From assembly GCA_947683625.1 (NCBI GenBank), contig CANTUR010000637.1, positions 245,151 through 309,150 on the forward strand: a stretch of 64,000 nt of DNA. The letters run 5' to 3'. Numbering within the stretch: position 1 is the first letter of the stretch; each line of letters opens with the position of its first letter. Both the position numbers and the translations under genes were made by a program. Below are positions 1 through 11,149 of this stretch, one piece after another. Source of the stretch: Mallotus nudiflorus (lineage: Eukaryota > Streptophyta > Magnoliopsida > Malpighiales > Euphorbiaceae). The notes beneath the pieces are model-generated. The model saw only the letters and a list, made by a program, of their open reading frames with translations, was not told the origin of the DNA and did no database searches.

Positions 1-1126
1 AAGGAGTCCCATTAATCCACTTTACCTAGAAGCTGCACAATCAAAACAGGCAGAAGAAATGGAATAACAAGAAGGAGTAAGTTGGACCTTAGAGGACATT
101 AAAGGAGCATTGATGGATGATATGAGAGCGATGATGCATGATGAGTTAAGATAGGCTTTGGTCGAATTGATGCCACCACCTGTTGCTGCTGCACCTCCTG
201 TGGCCAATCCATCTGTTGTGGCCAATCCACCTGCTGACAATGATAATGCTAGGGAAATGAAACTCGAGGATGTTGAGAGTTATATGGTTGAAAAGGTGAA
301 AAGGGAATCACTTGGGCAAGTTCAAGAGCTGGAATCCAAGCAGATGAAAGAACTGACTCAGAAAATGTCCAAGATGGAGAAATTGAGGAGAGGACAGGGA
401 ATTGGATACTTATTTGACTTTGATGATATGATGCAATTTAGGGAGGACAAATTGCATTACAAATTCAAAATGCCATAATTGCAGAGGTTTAATGGAACTG
501 GGGACCCGAGGATTCACCTTAGTTAATACATAACTACTATGAGCACCACTAAGGCTCCTTTGTCTATGGTTAACAAGCTGTTTGTACTGTCCTTGGAGGG
601 TATGGCTATCAATTGGTATCATTGGTTGGAGAAGTCTATCCATACAGACTGGAGAGAGTTGTGCACTACTTTTCTAAAGTAATATAACTACAACACCAGG
701 CTTGAAGTGTCCATTAGGAATTTGAAATTGACAAAGTAGAATCCTAATGAATCATTTTTGGATTTTCTAATTAGATTCATGAATAAGGCCAGATTAATGA
801 AAAATAAGTTAGCTGAGAAGGATTAGGTTAGGATGATAGTTCAAAACGTGCTAGCTAATCTGGTTGAGAGGCTGCAGGTGATGAATCCCAAGACATTTGT
901 AGATCTTTATGATGATGAGTTGCAAGCTGAGGAGATTGAGAATGAGAAAAAGAGGATTGCTCAAAGCATCAGAGTAAGTAACTACCCAATTGGGGGCACA
1001 CAGCAAGGAAGCATTAGTCGGATTATGGGAGTGCATGCTATTCAACAACCAAGGATATTCTCAAACTTTAACCAGTCTTTGTCAAAAGTCCTAGAGTGCT
1101 TAGGGCTTACTTCAGCCTTTACCTAA
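1..1126 (+). pseudogene. decayed gag of the Tat/Ogre-like element
   Basis: The reading frame resembles plant gypsy gag (retrotrans_gag). It has an N-terminal charged helical stretch (about 250-380), then the block GTGDPRIHLS near 500, the NWYHWLEKSIHTDWREL segment near 610-660 that is typical of capsid domains, and the SIRNLKLTK / SFLDFLIRF segment near 710-780. The frame is broken by about eight stops. Several stand where related proteins have Gln, for example at HLS-stop-YIT, FLK-stop-YN, LTK-stop-NP and EKD-stop-VRM. The TAA/TAG stops there are explained by C-to-T change of CAA/CAG codons. No CCHC zinc knuckle is visible downstream. The start is outside or near the window edge. This is a non-functional copy. 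Confidence 0.7.
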
Positions 1127-1139
1127 TCCAAAATTACCA

Positions 1140-2033
1140 AACCTAAACACCCTAGGCTATAACCCAATTAGGCACTGCAAATTCCATCAAAATCTCCAAC
1201 ACTCTATGGATAACTACATTCGCCTCAAACATGAAATCCAAAACCTTACAGACTTTGGAAAATCACAGACCTTGAAAGCCCAAGCACCAGAAATAATCCT
1301 TTTCCAAACTATCAAAATGTACCACCCCCAGCTACCATGATGATTAACTTAGGAGTAAGTGAGGAAGAAGTGCTAAGCTCCTTTAAGGACCTAGACCTTA
1401 AAACCAATGAGAAATCTCCTAATGCCCTTAAAGATGAAGAAAGAGTTGAAGATTTGCTGGGTCAGCCCTTAGGCAAGTTCGACTATAGGGTGTTTTACAC
1501 TAAACCACTTTCTTTTAACATACCCTTCGAGTCAATTGTGCCTACAGGATGGGGTAATGAGGTTGATGATGAGAAGTTGCAAGACAAGGAAGAAACATGC
1601 ACAATGGAGGTACAGAAAGATAAAGTCATGGAGATAGTTAGTAAAAAGATGTAATAATAGCTGTTATGTCAGCCACCTGAAAGATAACCACTATGAGACC
1701 CAATATCCCTAGCATTTAGAATAGGAAATAAATTTTCTTATTGTCTTCTTTGAATAAAATTTTAGTTTCTTTAGAACTTGTTTTATTTTAGTGATCGATG
1801 ATATAAATTTTAATTATGCTTACTTGTGTAATATACATCCTAATGGTACTGTGCATTATGATATTGATTGCATATGCATGTTTGACATAAATTTTGACAT
1901 AAATTCAATTCAATTAGATTCATTCAACATGGACAAAAATATAAATTTAAAGAACATACATATATCACATGGTGTAACTTCTAAAAATAGGAAATTTGAG
2001 AAAAAAATAAAAAGAATGATAAAAGAAAAATAA
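1140..2033 (+). other. post-gag coding remnants of unknown role
   Basis: Two short open stretches follow gag. One (1337-1654, 105 residues) contains GVSEEEVLSSFKDLDL and a section rich in Asp and Glu. The other (1791-2033, 80 residues) contains YLCNIHPNGTVHYDID and ends in a Lys-rich tail. Their residue composition looks like coding sequence rather than random AT-rich DNA, and they lie in the same orientation as gag. I do not recognise either as a protease, reverse transcriptase or integrase domain. They may be remnants of the element-specific region after gag. No function is assigned. Confidence 0.35.
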
Positions 2034-5000
2034 AGAGAAACAAAAAAAAAAAAAAAGAATAGTAAGGCAAAAATTAGAGAGAAAAATTAGGACTGGCTAA
2101 TAACAGGAGTTGTATCATGTGATGTAATAAATGTTCTCATTTTTTCCTTAATGAATGATTAAAATTGAATTTGAAATTTTTGTTTAAATATCGCATATTT
2201 GTCTATATTATACTACATAAGTATTTGAATGGAAAGACAATACATAATGAAAGCTAAATTAAAGCTATGAGATCACTATTTTAGTTAAGTTTTTTTTGCC
2301 ACACCTTTGTAATTTTCCTTGTAAGCCTAGCATCCCTTTATACCTTGAAAATTTAAGTGTCTCAGTAACTTACATTATAAGTCTTGTCTTGTAACTATCA
2401 TCAGTTATTGCATCAGCATCAAGCCTCATATTCAACTTAAGAGTTCTTCAAAGTACAAGTCCAGTTGATTTCATCATCAAGAACTCGCTTCAATCAGTTT
2501 TCCCATTCCTCTACATCTTCAGTGCATGAGATTGCAACTAATAGGGTTAGCAAATCAAAGGATCAATAACAACAGTGAATGAACTAGGTCTCTTGCACAT
2601 AAAAATGAAAAAAATTTGCTAGAATAGCATGAATGAATCCAAAATGTTACTGAGGGAAAAATGCAGCTCTAGGGGAAAATTAAGTCTACATTGAAAGAGC
2701 GACGATGGATGCTGAAGCATAAGAGCCAATATAAAAGATCTCGGGGTAGAAACAAGCATACAAATACATTAGTTATTATACAGTAAAAGTAGTAGCAAAA
2801 AGAAAAGTTTAACAGTGCATCGATCGATCATGAGCTCCAGTGTTAAGCCATAGACTCCACTTGCTAGCCTGGTCATCAGTCTAATGAATTGTATCAGAAG
2901 CTCTGACATTAAAAGTATCAATAGTGAAGCATCTAATACTCAAGCCTATAGGCTTTGGATGACACACCTCTTTCTCACACTCCGAGATGCAACATAGCTC
3001 TATTACAAATAAGAGACTTATTAGGATCATGCATGTCATACATAACATGCATACACTTGCATACATTTATTATGAAATACTTACTTTGCATAATAAAGTA
3101 TTTGAGCCTAAGTGAGATTGTGTAAATACTTTTCTACTAACACTCAAGCTTAGTGTTATAAAAGTGCAGAAAGATATTTGGAATGTTCACATCTGAGAGA
3201 AAAAGGGTAACACTATCAAGGTGAACCTGATGCTCAATAGGACTTTAGAATGTAGAAGACCAATAAATCATGGGTCCATCCAGTAAAGGAATATTACCAA
3301 CAATGATACTTGCAAAAGCATCATCTTGGCAACCTCAAGATTCTGGATAGGACATTCAAGTTCCTCAGATTCAGCATCCATCTCCATAATCTCATCTGAA
3401 GCATCATTTGGAATATCTCTCCATGATAGTTAAATCGGCATAGGGTATGGAATATGGTGATAAGAAGGTCCAATATGTCAGCAATACATTTGTTGACCCT
3501 AAAAAGGGAAGAAGACACTCAAAACTTGAAATGAATGCACTCTGAAAAATCATTTGATCATGAAATAAGATGTTTAACTTTTGAACTTTTCTTTGCAAGA
3601 GATATTAAGAAAAGGAATGGAGTCCTTTGCCATAAAATTAATGGAATGACAAAAATACAAATGTAGCCCAAAGCCATAACTTCAATGGTGAAGTATTATG
3701 ACCCTGCGATCAGAGATAAATCTAAAGGGAAGAATGCAAAAAAAAGAATAACATTGTATTTTGACAAAATTTCTTCACTTGTGAATAGACCATACTAACT
3801 TATGGTAGTTTGTGCAGGGAAGAACAAAAGAGAATGAAGAAGGTGAAAAAGACCAATACATCAACAAGAATGGGAAAGGTTGCAATTGCTAATCAATCAT
3901 TAGAAGTATCATCTTGCATAGCAAACAATCATCAAAGTACTAAAAAGGAAGTAACAGGACTCTCTTTCATTAGATTCTATAATAAAGAACCATATCAATC
4001 ATAAAATTCATAAATTGAAAGTAAATTCATCCACTTTATGAGATCGTGTGCGAAAAGCGTATCTCATGACCTTTGATCATAGTGGCTTTCTTTAGCCTCG
4101 CAAAATTCAGATGAGTAGTTAACAGTTTTGTTCTAAGAGTTTATAAACTCTAATCAATCTAATGCTTGCTTTGCACCTAAATGAGGGGAAGAAAATGCAA
4201 AAAAAAAAATTTATGGACATAAAGCATAAATTGCTTGAATTTCGAAGTATCATTTTAGTCTTTTAAATAATAAATGTGCATATAATCTACTCCAATGCTA
4301 AAAAATGAGTATGAGTACAAAATCCTTTAATGGTATCCAATGCTTAAAAATGAGTAAGAGTATTAACATGAAACCTCTAGCAATATCCATGCTAAGTAAT
4401 ACAAGAAAGGCAGGGGAATACTAAAAGAAGACCATGCCAAAAATTGCTCTATCTACTCTAATGCTCTATATGAGTATGAGTATCCAAAGGACCTTTCCCA
4501 CAGTATCCACACTGAGTAATATGAGAAAGGTGAGGGAATACTTGGATAAGGAAGGAAGGCACAAAAATAACTCAAAGGCTATTTTGGTACTCATAATTCA
4601 ATATTGTTATGCTCAATTTTCATGAGTTTTGTTTAGCAAATTCTCCCTAAAATTAGATTTGGAAATAAGCTCTTCACTTGGAAAAAGACATGCTCTCAGC
4701 ATAAGATGGCTAATGATGCCTTTGTCCTTTGTAAATGGTGAATAAATGACAGTTATGAAAATAAAAAATAGTGAGATTCATTGAGTTCACACTATCTCGT
4801 GAAAAGTGATGAATTTTCTCATAAATTTTCAACACTATAAGGTACTTTTGTGCATTCGTCATGATTGAAACTAACTTCAACAAGTCTGTAGGAATTTACA
4901 AATCTAGAAGAAAGAGCACCCAACTAGTAGAGATGGTTATCACAACAAAATTGAAATTAGTCAGCATATAAATTCTAATCAGTTAGCATAGCAAAATTCA

Positions 5001-5057
5001 AATTCATTCAGCACCAACAATTCAAAGCTTTCAACTAAAACAACCAAAGATAAAATT
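2034..5057 (+). other. non-coding stretch of the Ogre-like interior
   Basis: This 3 kb contains only short chance reading frames. It starts with a poly-A run (2041-2056) and is AT-rich. I see no pol motifs, no tRNA and no second element boundary. Its position between the coding remnants and the repeat arrays suggests an extended 3' untranslated region or the scar of a pol deletion. Confidence 0.4.
4287..4545 (+). repeat. two diverged direct repeats inside the Ogre-like interior
   Basis: A block starting CTACTCCAATGCT (4287) is followed by ATGAGTATGAGTA, then a segment reading ATCCATGCTAAGTAATAC and ending in GGGGAATACT near 4424. A second, shorter copy starts CTACTCTAATGCT (4453), again with ATGAGTATGAGTA, and ends ATCCACACTGAGTAATATG ... 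GGGAATACTT near 4545. The internal ATGAGTA(T/A)GAGTA motif occurs three times. Confidence 0.5.
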
Positions 5058-5775
5058 TATGAGTAGTTATGGACTGTAGCATTATCAAAGACGAGCAATG
5101 AAAGGATTACAGTCAATTTGTAAGCAATTATGGATTGCATCATCATAAGCGAGCAATGAAAGGATTACGGCCAACTTGCGAGCAGTTATGGACTGTAGCA
5201 TTATCAAAGGCGAGCAATGAAAGGATTATAGTTTATTTATGAGCAATTATGGATTGCAACGTCATAAGTGAGCAACGAAAGGGTTATAGCTAATCGTAAG
5301 CAATTATGGATTGTAGCATCTAAGGCAAGCAACGAGAGGGTTGCAATTAACTAAAATTTATGAGCAGTTATAGACTGTAGCATCATCAAAGGCGAGCAAT
5401 GAAAATATTATAGTCAATTTGCAAGCAATTATGAACTGTAACATCATCAAAGGTGAGCAATGAAAGGATAACAGTCAATTTGCAAGCAACTAAAGGGTTG
5501 CAGCTAATTGTGAGCAGTTATGGGCTACAGCATCATCAGTGAACAACGAAAGGGTTATAGCTAATCGCAAGCAATTATGGATTATAGCATCTAAGGCGAG
5601 CAACGAGAGGGTTGCAATTAATTAAAATCAGTGAGTAGTTATGGACTTTAGCATTATCAAAGGTGAGTAATGAAAGGATTGCAGTCAATTTACGAGCAAT
5701 TACTAATTGTAGCATCATCGGTGAGCAATAAAAGGGTTGTAGCTAATCGCGAGCAATTATGGATTGCAGCGTAAT
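5058..5775 (+). repeat. tandem array 1 in the Ogre-like 3' UTR (units of about 57-64 bp)
   Basis: About twelve to thirteen imperfect tandem units run through this stretch. Each has two small inverted repeats. The first is GCAAT or GCAGT, then TATGG, then ATTGC or ACTGT. The second is CAAT or CAAC, then GAAAGG, then ATT(A/G) or GTT(A/G). The centres TATGG and GAAAGG stay constant while the flanks vary together. Unit lengths vary and one unit is truncated near 5490. Tandem repeats in the region between pol and the 3' LTR are known in Tat/Ogre elements. Confidence 0.8.
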
Positions 5776-6504
5776 CACATAAGAGATCCATACTATACGA
5801 CTGAGTGTAGTCAACGTTGTATGACCGAGTACAATGCATTTTCAGCATCATACAACTAAGTATGATGTTTCTTTTCAATTCAGACTATATGACTGAGTGT
5901 AGTCAACATTGTACGACCGAGTATAATATATTTTCAATTAAGACTATATGACTGAGTGTAGTCGGCATTGTACGACCAAGTACAATGTATTTTCAACCAT
6001 GATTATACGACCAAGTATAATTGACATCATACAACCAAGTGTGATGTTTCTTTTCAATACAGACTATATGACCGAATGTAGTTGGCATTGTACGACCGAG
6101 TATAATGTATTTTCAATCAAGATTATACGACCTAGTATAATCAGCATCATACGACCGAGTGTGGTGTTTCTTTTCAATTTAGACTATACGACTGAGTGTA
6201 GTCGACATTGTATGACTGAGTACAATGTATTTTCAATCAAGACTATATGACTGAGTGTAGTTGGCATTGTATGACCGAGTACAATGTATTTTCAATCAAG
6301 ATTATACTATTGAGTATAATCAGCATCATACAGCCAATTGTGATGTTCCTTTTCAATTTAGACTATACGTCAGAGTATAGTCGACATTGTACGACCGAGT
6401 GCAATGAGTCCCTTTCACCCAAGATTATACAACCGAGTATAGTCAATATCATACGACTGAGTATGATATGTCATTTCAAATCAGTGCTATATGGCCGAGT
6501 ATAG
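5776..6504 (+). repeat. tandem array 2 in the Ogre-like 3' UTR: about 24 stem-loop units with constant loop
   Basis: Short inverted repeats occur roughly every 24-36 bp. Four stem types recur: ACTATA/TGTAGT, CATTGTAC/GTACAATG, ATTATAC/GTATAAT and CATCATAC/GTGTGATG. A last one uses GCTATA/TATAGC (about 6485-6506). All share a six-base centre close to GACCGA. Hairpins come in pairs separated by T-rich linkers such as TATTTTCAATCAAG. In the middle of the array the four types form a 120-bp higher-order unit, with starts near 5942, 6062 and 6181. The array ends about 110 bp before the polypurine tract. Confidence 0.85.
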
Positions 6505-6611
6505 CAAGTTCATAAGCAAAAGCTTTATGAAGCACAGATAAGTATCCTAACTTTCAATTAAGAAATTGGGTGCTAGTTTACTTTGCTGTAATTTATCAAG
6601 CAAATAGCGAC

Positions 6612-6620
6612 AAAGGGGGA
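6612..6620 (+). other. polypurine tract of the Ogre-like element
   Basis: The run AAAGGGGGA lies four bases before the TG that opens the LTR. This is the expected position for the primer of plus-strand DNA synthesis. Confidence 0.75.
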
Positions 6621-6624
6621 TAAC

Positions 6625-8776
6625 TGTAGACACTCAATTTCAGGATGATGAGTTATAGATGTGACAAAAGACTCCAATGATGAAAATGTTATGAATAAGT
6701 CTTAAATACTTGACCTTTAAAACTTTAGGGGTCTGATTGCATTTTTTCAAAGAAAGAATTTAATGTTTTCATGGACTAAAATGCAATGCTTTTTAAGGAT
6801 CTAATTGCAAAATTTAAATTCTTTCAAAGACCTTTTTGTAATTAAAAGTTAAAAAAAAGTGGTCGGAATTACATTAATTCAGATTGGAATTACACTAATT
6901 TCGATCAAAATTTTGTAATTCCGATCGAAATTACACAATTTTGATTGGAATTAGACCTCTTCCACCCGGGTTCTCGAATTTTTCAGGAAAAAATTGAGTC
7001 CTAATTGATATGAAATTCTCCTAAAATCATCAATTCTCTTAAAATTATTTTGATAATGTTTTTAAATAAATATAAGTCTTTTAGGAATCAATTTAGAACT
7101 AGGGTTTGAAGACGTCTCCCTATATAAGAAGTGTTTTTGCTCTTGAAATTGGGAGGAAAAGGGAAGGAGAAAAAGAAGGGAAGGCAAAGAAAAGCAAAAA
7201 AGGTGCAGAAGAGGAGAGCAAAAACAAAAAAAAGAGAAAAAAATGAGAAAAAAAAGAAAGAGAAAAAAAAAATTCTTATTCTCTATAAAAATTCTTTTGC
7301 TTAAATAAAGATTTTTGGAGAATTTTTGAAGAATAATATTCGAAGACTTGTTAAGAACGATGATTTTATAAAATTTGAGGAGCACTCCATTAAAATCATC
7401 TATAAGCATCATCTTCTTATTATTTTATCTTATTTAATTTTTTTTTGATTTTTAATTTTGTTTTATTATTGTTATAATTTATTCACTAATCATAATTTTT
7501 ATTCTTTTTATGGTGATTATGGAGGAAAACACATGATAATCATACTTGGAGAATCAAATCCATAAGAGGTTCATGGAATGCCATGGATAAGACCTTGTAG
7601 AGATATAGTTTCTCGGTTTTTTTTATATTATATTATTGCTTTATTTTATTTATTTATTTTGGGGTTGTAATAATTATTTTTATTATTATTTTCAATAGAT
7701 TATTGTAATAGCCCCAATAGTGAGAATAGTGAAATTATATGTGTGGTTGCATGTTTATTTTAATTAATAGATTAGTAAAATTAGGATTTTAATCGGGTAA
7801 TTAATGAAAATCAATGGTGGGAGTAGATTAATTTAGGATTGCATGCTAATGGAAGTTAGGGTTTTAGAAAGAATTAATTTAATTAGTTGTTTGATCTTTA
7901 ATTTAATTATTTTGATATATTTTATTTGTTTTTGGACTTGTTTATTTATTTTTATGTGTTTTTGGGCCTTAAGCCCATATTAGGTTCTAATCCACTCATT
8001 TAAAATTAGGTTTTTTTAGGTTTAATTAATTAAAATGCATTATTAGGCCCATAATTAATTAGATTTTAGGTTAGAGATAACTTAGGGTCATTTAGTAAAT
8101 TAGACATAGGCCCACTTAATTTAATTTAATTAATTTAGACTTAGCTCACTTAATTAAAGCCTTTTCATAATTTGTAGATTTAAGATCACCTTAGAATTAA
8201 AACTTGTAGAATTAGGCATACTAATTTAAATAACTCTATAATTTATAGATTTAGGCTCATTTTTAGAATTAAAATAAATAGACTTAGGTTCATTTAATTA
8301 AAATTAAAAGGAATTAGTCTTTAGATCATTTGTAAATTAAAACATGTAGATTTAACTCATTTAATTAAAATCAATGTAAATTAGACTAAGTTAGGGATTA
8401 TATGTTTGAATGAAGGCATTATTTACTTGTATTTTCGTGACTGGTCTGCCTTGGAGTTAATTGCTAGAATAAGGGTTTATATGAAATTGTATGTAAATAG
8501 AGGATAAAATAATAATTCATAAAGTAATTGTAAATGAACACGAGACTAAAAGAAGTTAGTATTTCGTACCTAGAATATCCTGGTTGTGGTGCTAACTTTC
8601 TTTTAGGGAATTGAGTACCACCTTTTTGATTTATCCCAATTATTACCCTAGGTGGGGACTCCTCATCTCCATGCCATGTCTTTGTGATAGTGGTTAGTGT
8701 GTTCTTTAGAGCCCTGAGTTCAAATAGTGTCGTGGTTGCTAAAATCTTGGACGCGTGCTAAACCCCGCCATCTACA
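6625..8776 (+). mobile_element. 3' LTR of the Tat/Ogre-like element
   Basis: The LTR opens TGTAGACACTCAATTTC and closes ...CCATCTACA, giving the terminal inverted pair TGTAGA/TCTACA over 2152 bp. It contains a TATA box at 7121, a purine-rich leader (about 7140-7270), and a long AT-rich middle with short ATTTAATTAA-type repeats. The end region (about 8560-8776) resembles the 3' ends of Tat-type LTRs, with GTGCTAACTTTC, GTTCAAATAGTGTCG and GGACGCG. Directly after TCTACA the sequence changes to a gypsy integrase frame, which fixes the boundary. The matching left target duplication would be outside the window; the right side reads ATATG. Confidence 0.8.
7121..7128 (+). promoter_or_regulatory. TATA box in the Ogre-like LTR
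   Basis: TATATAAG preceded by CTCCC lies about 500 bp into the LTR, followed 20-30 bp later by the purine-rich leader. This is the normal spacing for an LTR promoter. Activity is inferred only. Confidence 0.55.
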
Positions 8777-9548
8777 ATATGTGTGATGGATTTTGGTGGC
8801 CATTGGGACGTACACTTGCCATTGATTGAATTTGCATATAATAACAGTTATCATGCTAGTATTGAAATGGTTCCGTATGAAGCACTGTATGGAAGGAGGT
8901 GTAGATTGCCTTTGTGTTAGGAAGTTGGTGAGAGACAGTTCACAGGACTGGAATTGGTGCAAGTGACTTTTGAGAAAGTTTCCATCATTCAACAGAGGTT
9001 GAAGACAGTCTTCAATAGATAGAAGAGCTATGTAGACCCTAAGAGGAAGGATGTATCATTCTTTATTGCAGACTTGGTGTTTATAAAAGTGTCTCCAATA
9101 AAGGGAGTGATAAGGTTTGGTAAGAAGTGTAAGTTAGCTCCTAGATACATCGAACCCTTTGAGATTCTATCGAGAGTTGGCGAAGTGGCGTACAAACTGG
9201 TGTTACAGCGAGAGTTGTCTCGAATTCATCCAGTGTTCCATGTATCGATATTGAGAAAGTATATTTATGATCCTTTGCATGTCCTTCAGCCTTAGACGAT
9301 GGAGCTCATCGAGCATTTGACATATGAAGAGTACCCAGTGGTGACAGTGGATTGCTAAGTTTGTCAGCTTCGCACTAAAGAGATTCTAATTGTGAAGGTG
9401 TTGTGGAGCAATCACACTGTTGAAGACTGTACATGGGAGGTCGAGACAGTGATGCAAGGAACATACCCTTATTTTTTTATTCAATGAAAGACTTTGTATA
9501 TTGTGTTTATTAAAATTCGAGGATGAATTTTGTTTAAGGGGAGAAGAT
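8777..9548 (+). pseudogene. Tekay-type gypsy integrase C-terminus and chromodomain-like tail
   Basis: The frame begins mid-integrase (MCVMDFGGHWDVHLPL, then FAYNNSYHAS and YEALYGRR). It continues through the GPY/F-like block (KLAPRYIEPFEIL near 9130-9170) and the HPVFHVSILRKY segment. It ends with a chromodomain-like tail containing VKVLWSN, TWEVE and YPYFF near 9400-9480. The same domain order and close residues occur in the minus-strand element at 51217-51900. Stops occur at codons such as LC-stop-EVGER and HVLQP-stop. The upstream part of this element is not in the window because the Ogre-like element inserted within the integrase gene at 8776/8777. A polypurine run AAGGGGAGAAGA (9536-9547) precedes the LTR. 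Confidence 0.85.
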
Positions 9549-11132
9549 TGTTATAACTCGAAATTTTTATAAATTATTAAATTAAAATTTTGAGGTTTAT
9601 AGTGTTAATAATTATTTTTTTAATTTATGATATTTGATTATTCATGAAACTAAATTTGAAATTTTTTCCTCGAATGTCATTTTATTATTATTATTATTAT
9701 TATTATTTTGGGATTAATTAGTGTTAATTAATACTTGATCATGATCATTAGTATTTATGTAACTTTGTTAAATTTAAATTAATTGTTGAGTATAAGTATA
9801 TATATATATATATATATATATATTGTGGGTGAGAATATTTGAGAGTAGATATTTTAGTTTTAAATTATTATACTTTTTTTGTCCTTTTATAAAAAAAAGA
9901 GGGACAAATCAAATTTTCGAGTATTCTTCTTCTTCTTTCTTTTTCCCTATTCTCTTTTTTTTCTTTTTCTTCCTCTATAGCTAGCCCTGCACTTGATGCT
10001 GACCACCATCACCACCACCCTCAGGTCGTCACCATCTCGCCACGCTTGATGCCGACAGCAGACGTCTTTCCCTCCATTTTCGGCAAGCTCAGCTTCTCTC
10101 TCCTTTCGATTTCATCTTTTGACCAAAACCTTCCATGGAACGCCGATGAAGATTCCGATCGACTCAGGCCGAGTTTAATAGCTCGATCTATTCCTCTCCT
10201 CTTGGGCTCATTTTCCCAAGGTAATTCATCAAATCATTGCTGAATTCAACTTCAATTAAGGAATTTGTTCTAGATGTCAGATTTCAATTTTTATTAATTG
10301 AGTTTAAATTTGGTTAGTTTATGTTAATTTGACTTAAGATTTTTGAAATTGATGTTATAAGCTTTCCAAATATATATTTAGAATTAATTTTGGAGATGAT
10401 TTTCGAAATAACACTATTATGGGACTTGGAGTTACTGTTTCAGTATCGTCCAGAGATTGGAAAATATTTATATTTTTAATAAATCCTATTTATTATTTTG
10501 AGCAAGTTTTGTGAAGGAAGTTTATTGAAATTGTGTACCAAAGTTTTATTATAAATTTTTGAATGTTTATGCCAAAATTAAATTTTTGGAAAAATAATTA
10601 TAAATTAGTAATTTTTATTAATTTAAGTAAATTTTTGATAATTATGATGTTTTAGACAAATTTTGAGTAATAATAGCACTAAAATAATTTTTATAATTTA
10701 TTTCCTATTTTTTAGCTAATTAATATTAATTCTCAGAAATAATAGAATAATAAACTTATTTATTGTTTTCAAGCTTAAATAAGTTATTTGTTGATTTTGT
10801 GATATATTTAAGTAATTTAAATAGTTATTTGCAATTAATGTTAATTTAATTGTAAAATTTGAATTAAGTATGTTATTGAAGAAAATTTAAATATAAGCTA
10901 GAATTTTACCATTTATTGAAAAATAAATATGTTTTATGTTTTTTATGAAAATAAATGAATTTATGGTATTTAAATGAGATTTTATAATTTTTGGCAATTT
11001 GAAAGAAAATTATATTATTTTATTATTTCTGTGAATTGTAGTTTTCAGTTGGACATTTAGTGTAGTTCTGGGGCCCAACTTAAGATTGAGTGATTATATA
11101 AATATTCGAAGTGTATTTTCGTGCAGGAATAA

Positions 11133-11149
11133 CTTTATTTTTAATGGAG
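11133..11149 (+). other. LTR hairpin 1, copy A
   Basis: CTTTATT, loop TTT, AATGGAG. All seven positions can pair if G-U pairs are allowed, although the sequence differs at several positions from the common CTCTACT/AGTAGAG form. Confidence 0.5.

Larger units (their letters stand above)
1..6624 (+). mobile_element. Tat/Ogre-like Ty3/gypsy retrotransposon, internal region (5' end outside window)
   Basis: This is the interior of a large gypsy element whose 5' LTR lies to the left of the window. In order it holds a decayed gag (about 1-1126), a short coding remnant (about 1140-2033), about 3 kb with no recognisable gene, two tandem-repeat arrays (5058-6504), and a polypurine tract directly before the 3' LTR at 6625. 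I find no protease, reverse transcriptase, RNase H or integrase in any frame. The copy is therefore either internally deleted or a non-autonomous derivative. The Tat/Ogre assignment rests on the gag block (KFKMP...FNGTGDPR...HL), the TGTAGACAC LTR start, and tandem repeats between the coding region and the 3' LTR, which are a known trait of this group. Confidence 0.75.

Noticed and set aside
1791..2033. Small secreted or effector-like protein
   Set aside because: No signal peptide; it lies in phase with retroelement remnants and ends in a Lys-rich AT-driven tail.
5948..6504. Open frames with repeated peptide MTECSRHCTTEYNVFS across the tandem array
   Set aside because: The repetition is the translation of the DNA hairpin array in an open phase; the frame is broken between units and there is no signal of a real protein.
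5776..6504. Regular repeats with spacers resembling a CRISPR array
   Set aside because: Plant nuclear context, spacers are themselves repeated, units are imperfect palindromes of changing sequence, and no cas genes are present.
6860..6955. Repeated GGAATTACA and CGATCGAAAT motifs at the start of the Ogre-like LTR
   Set aside because: A short set of imperfect repeats of about 23 bp with partial palindromes. It is too brief and too degenerate to claim a regulatory role.
7062..7412. 116-residue minus-strand frame rich in Phe and Leu
   Set aside because: It is the complement of the purine-rich leader in the Ogre-like LTR; no domain or coding pattern.
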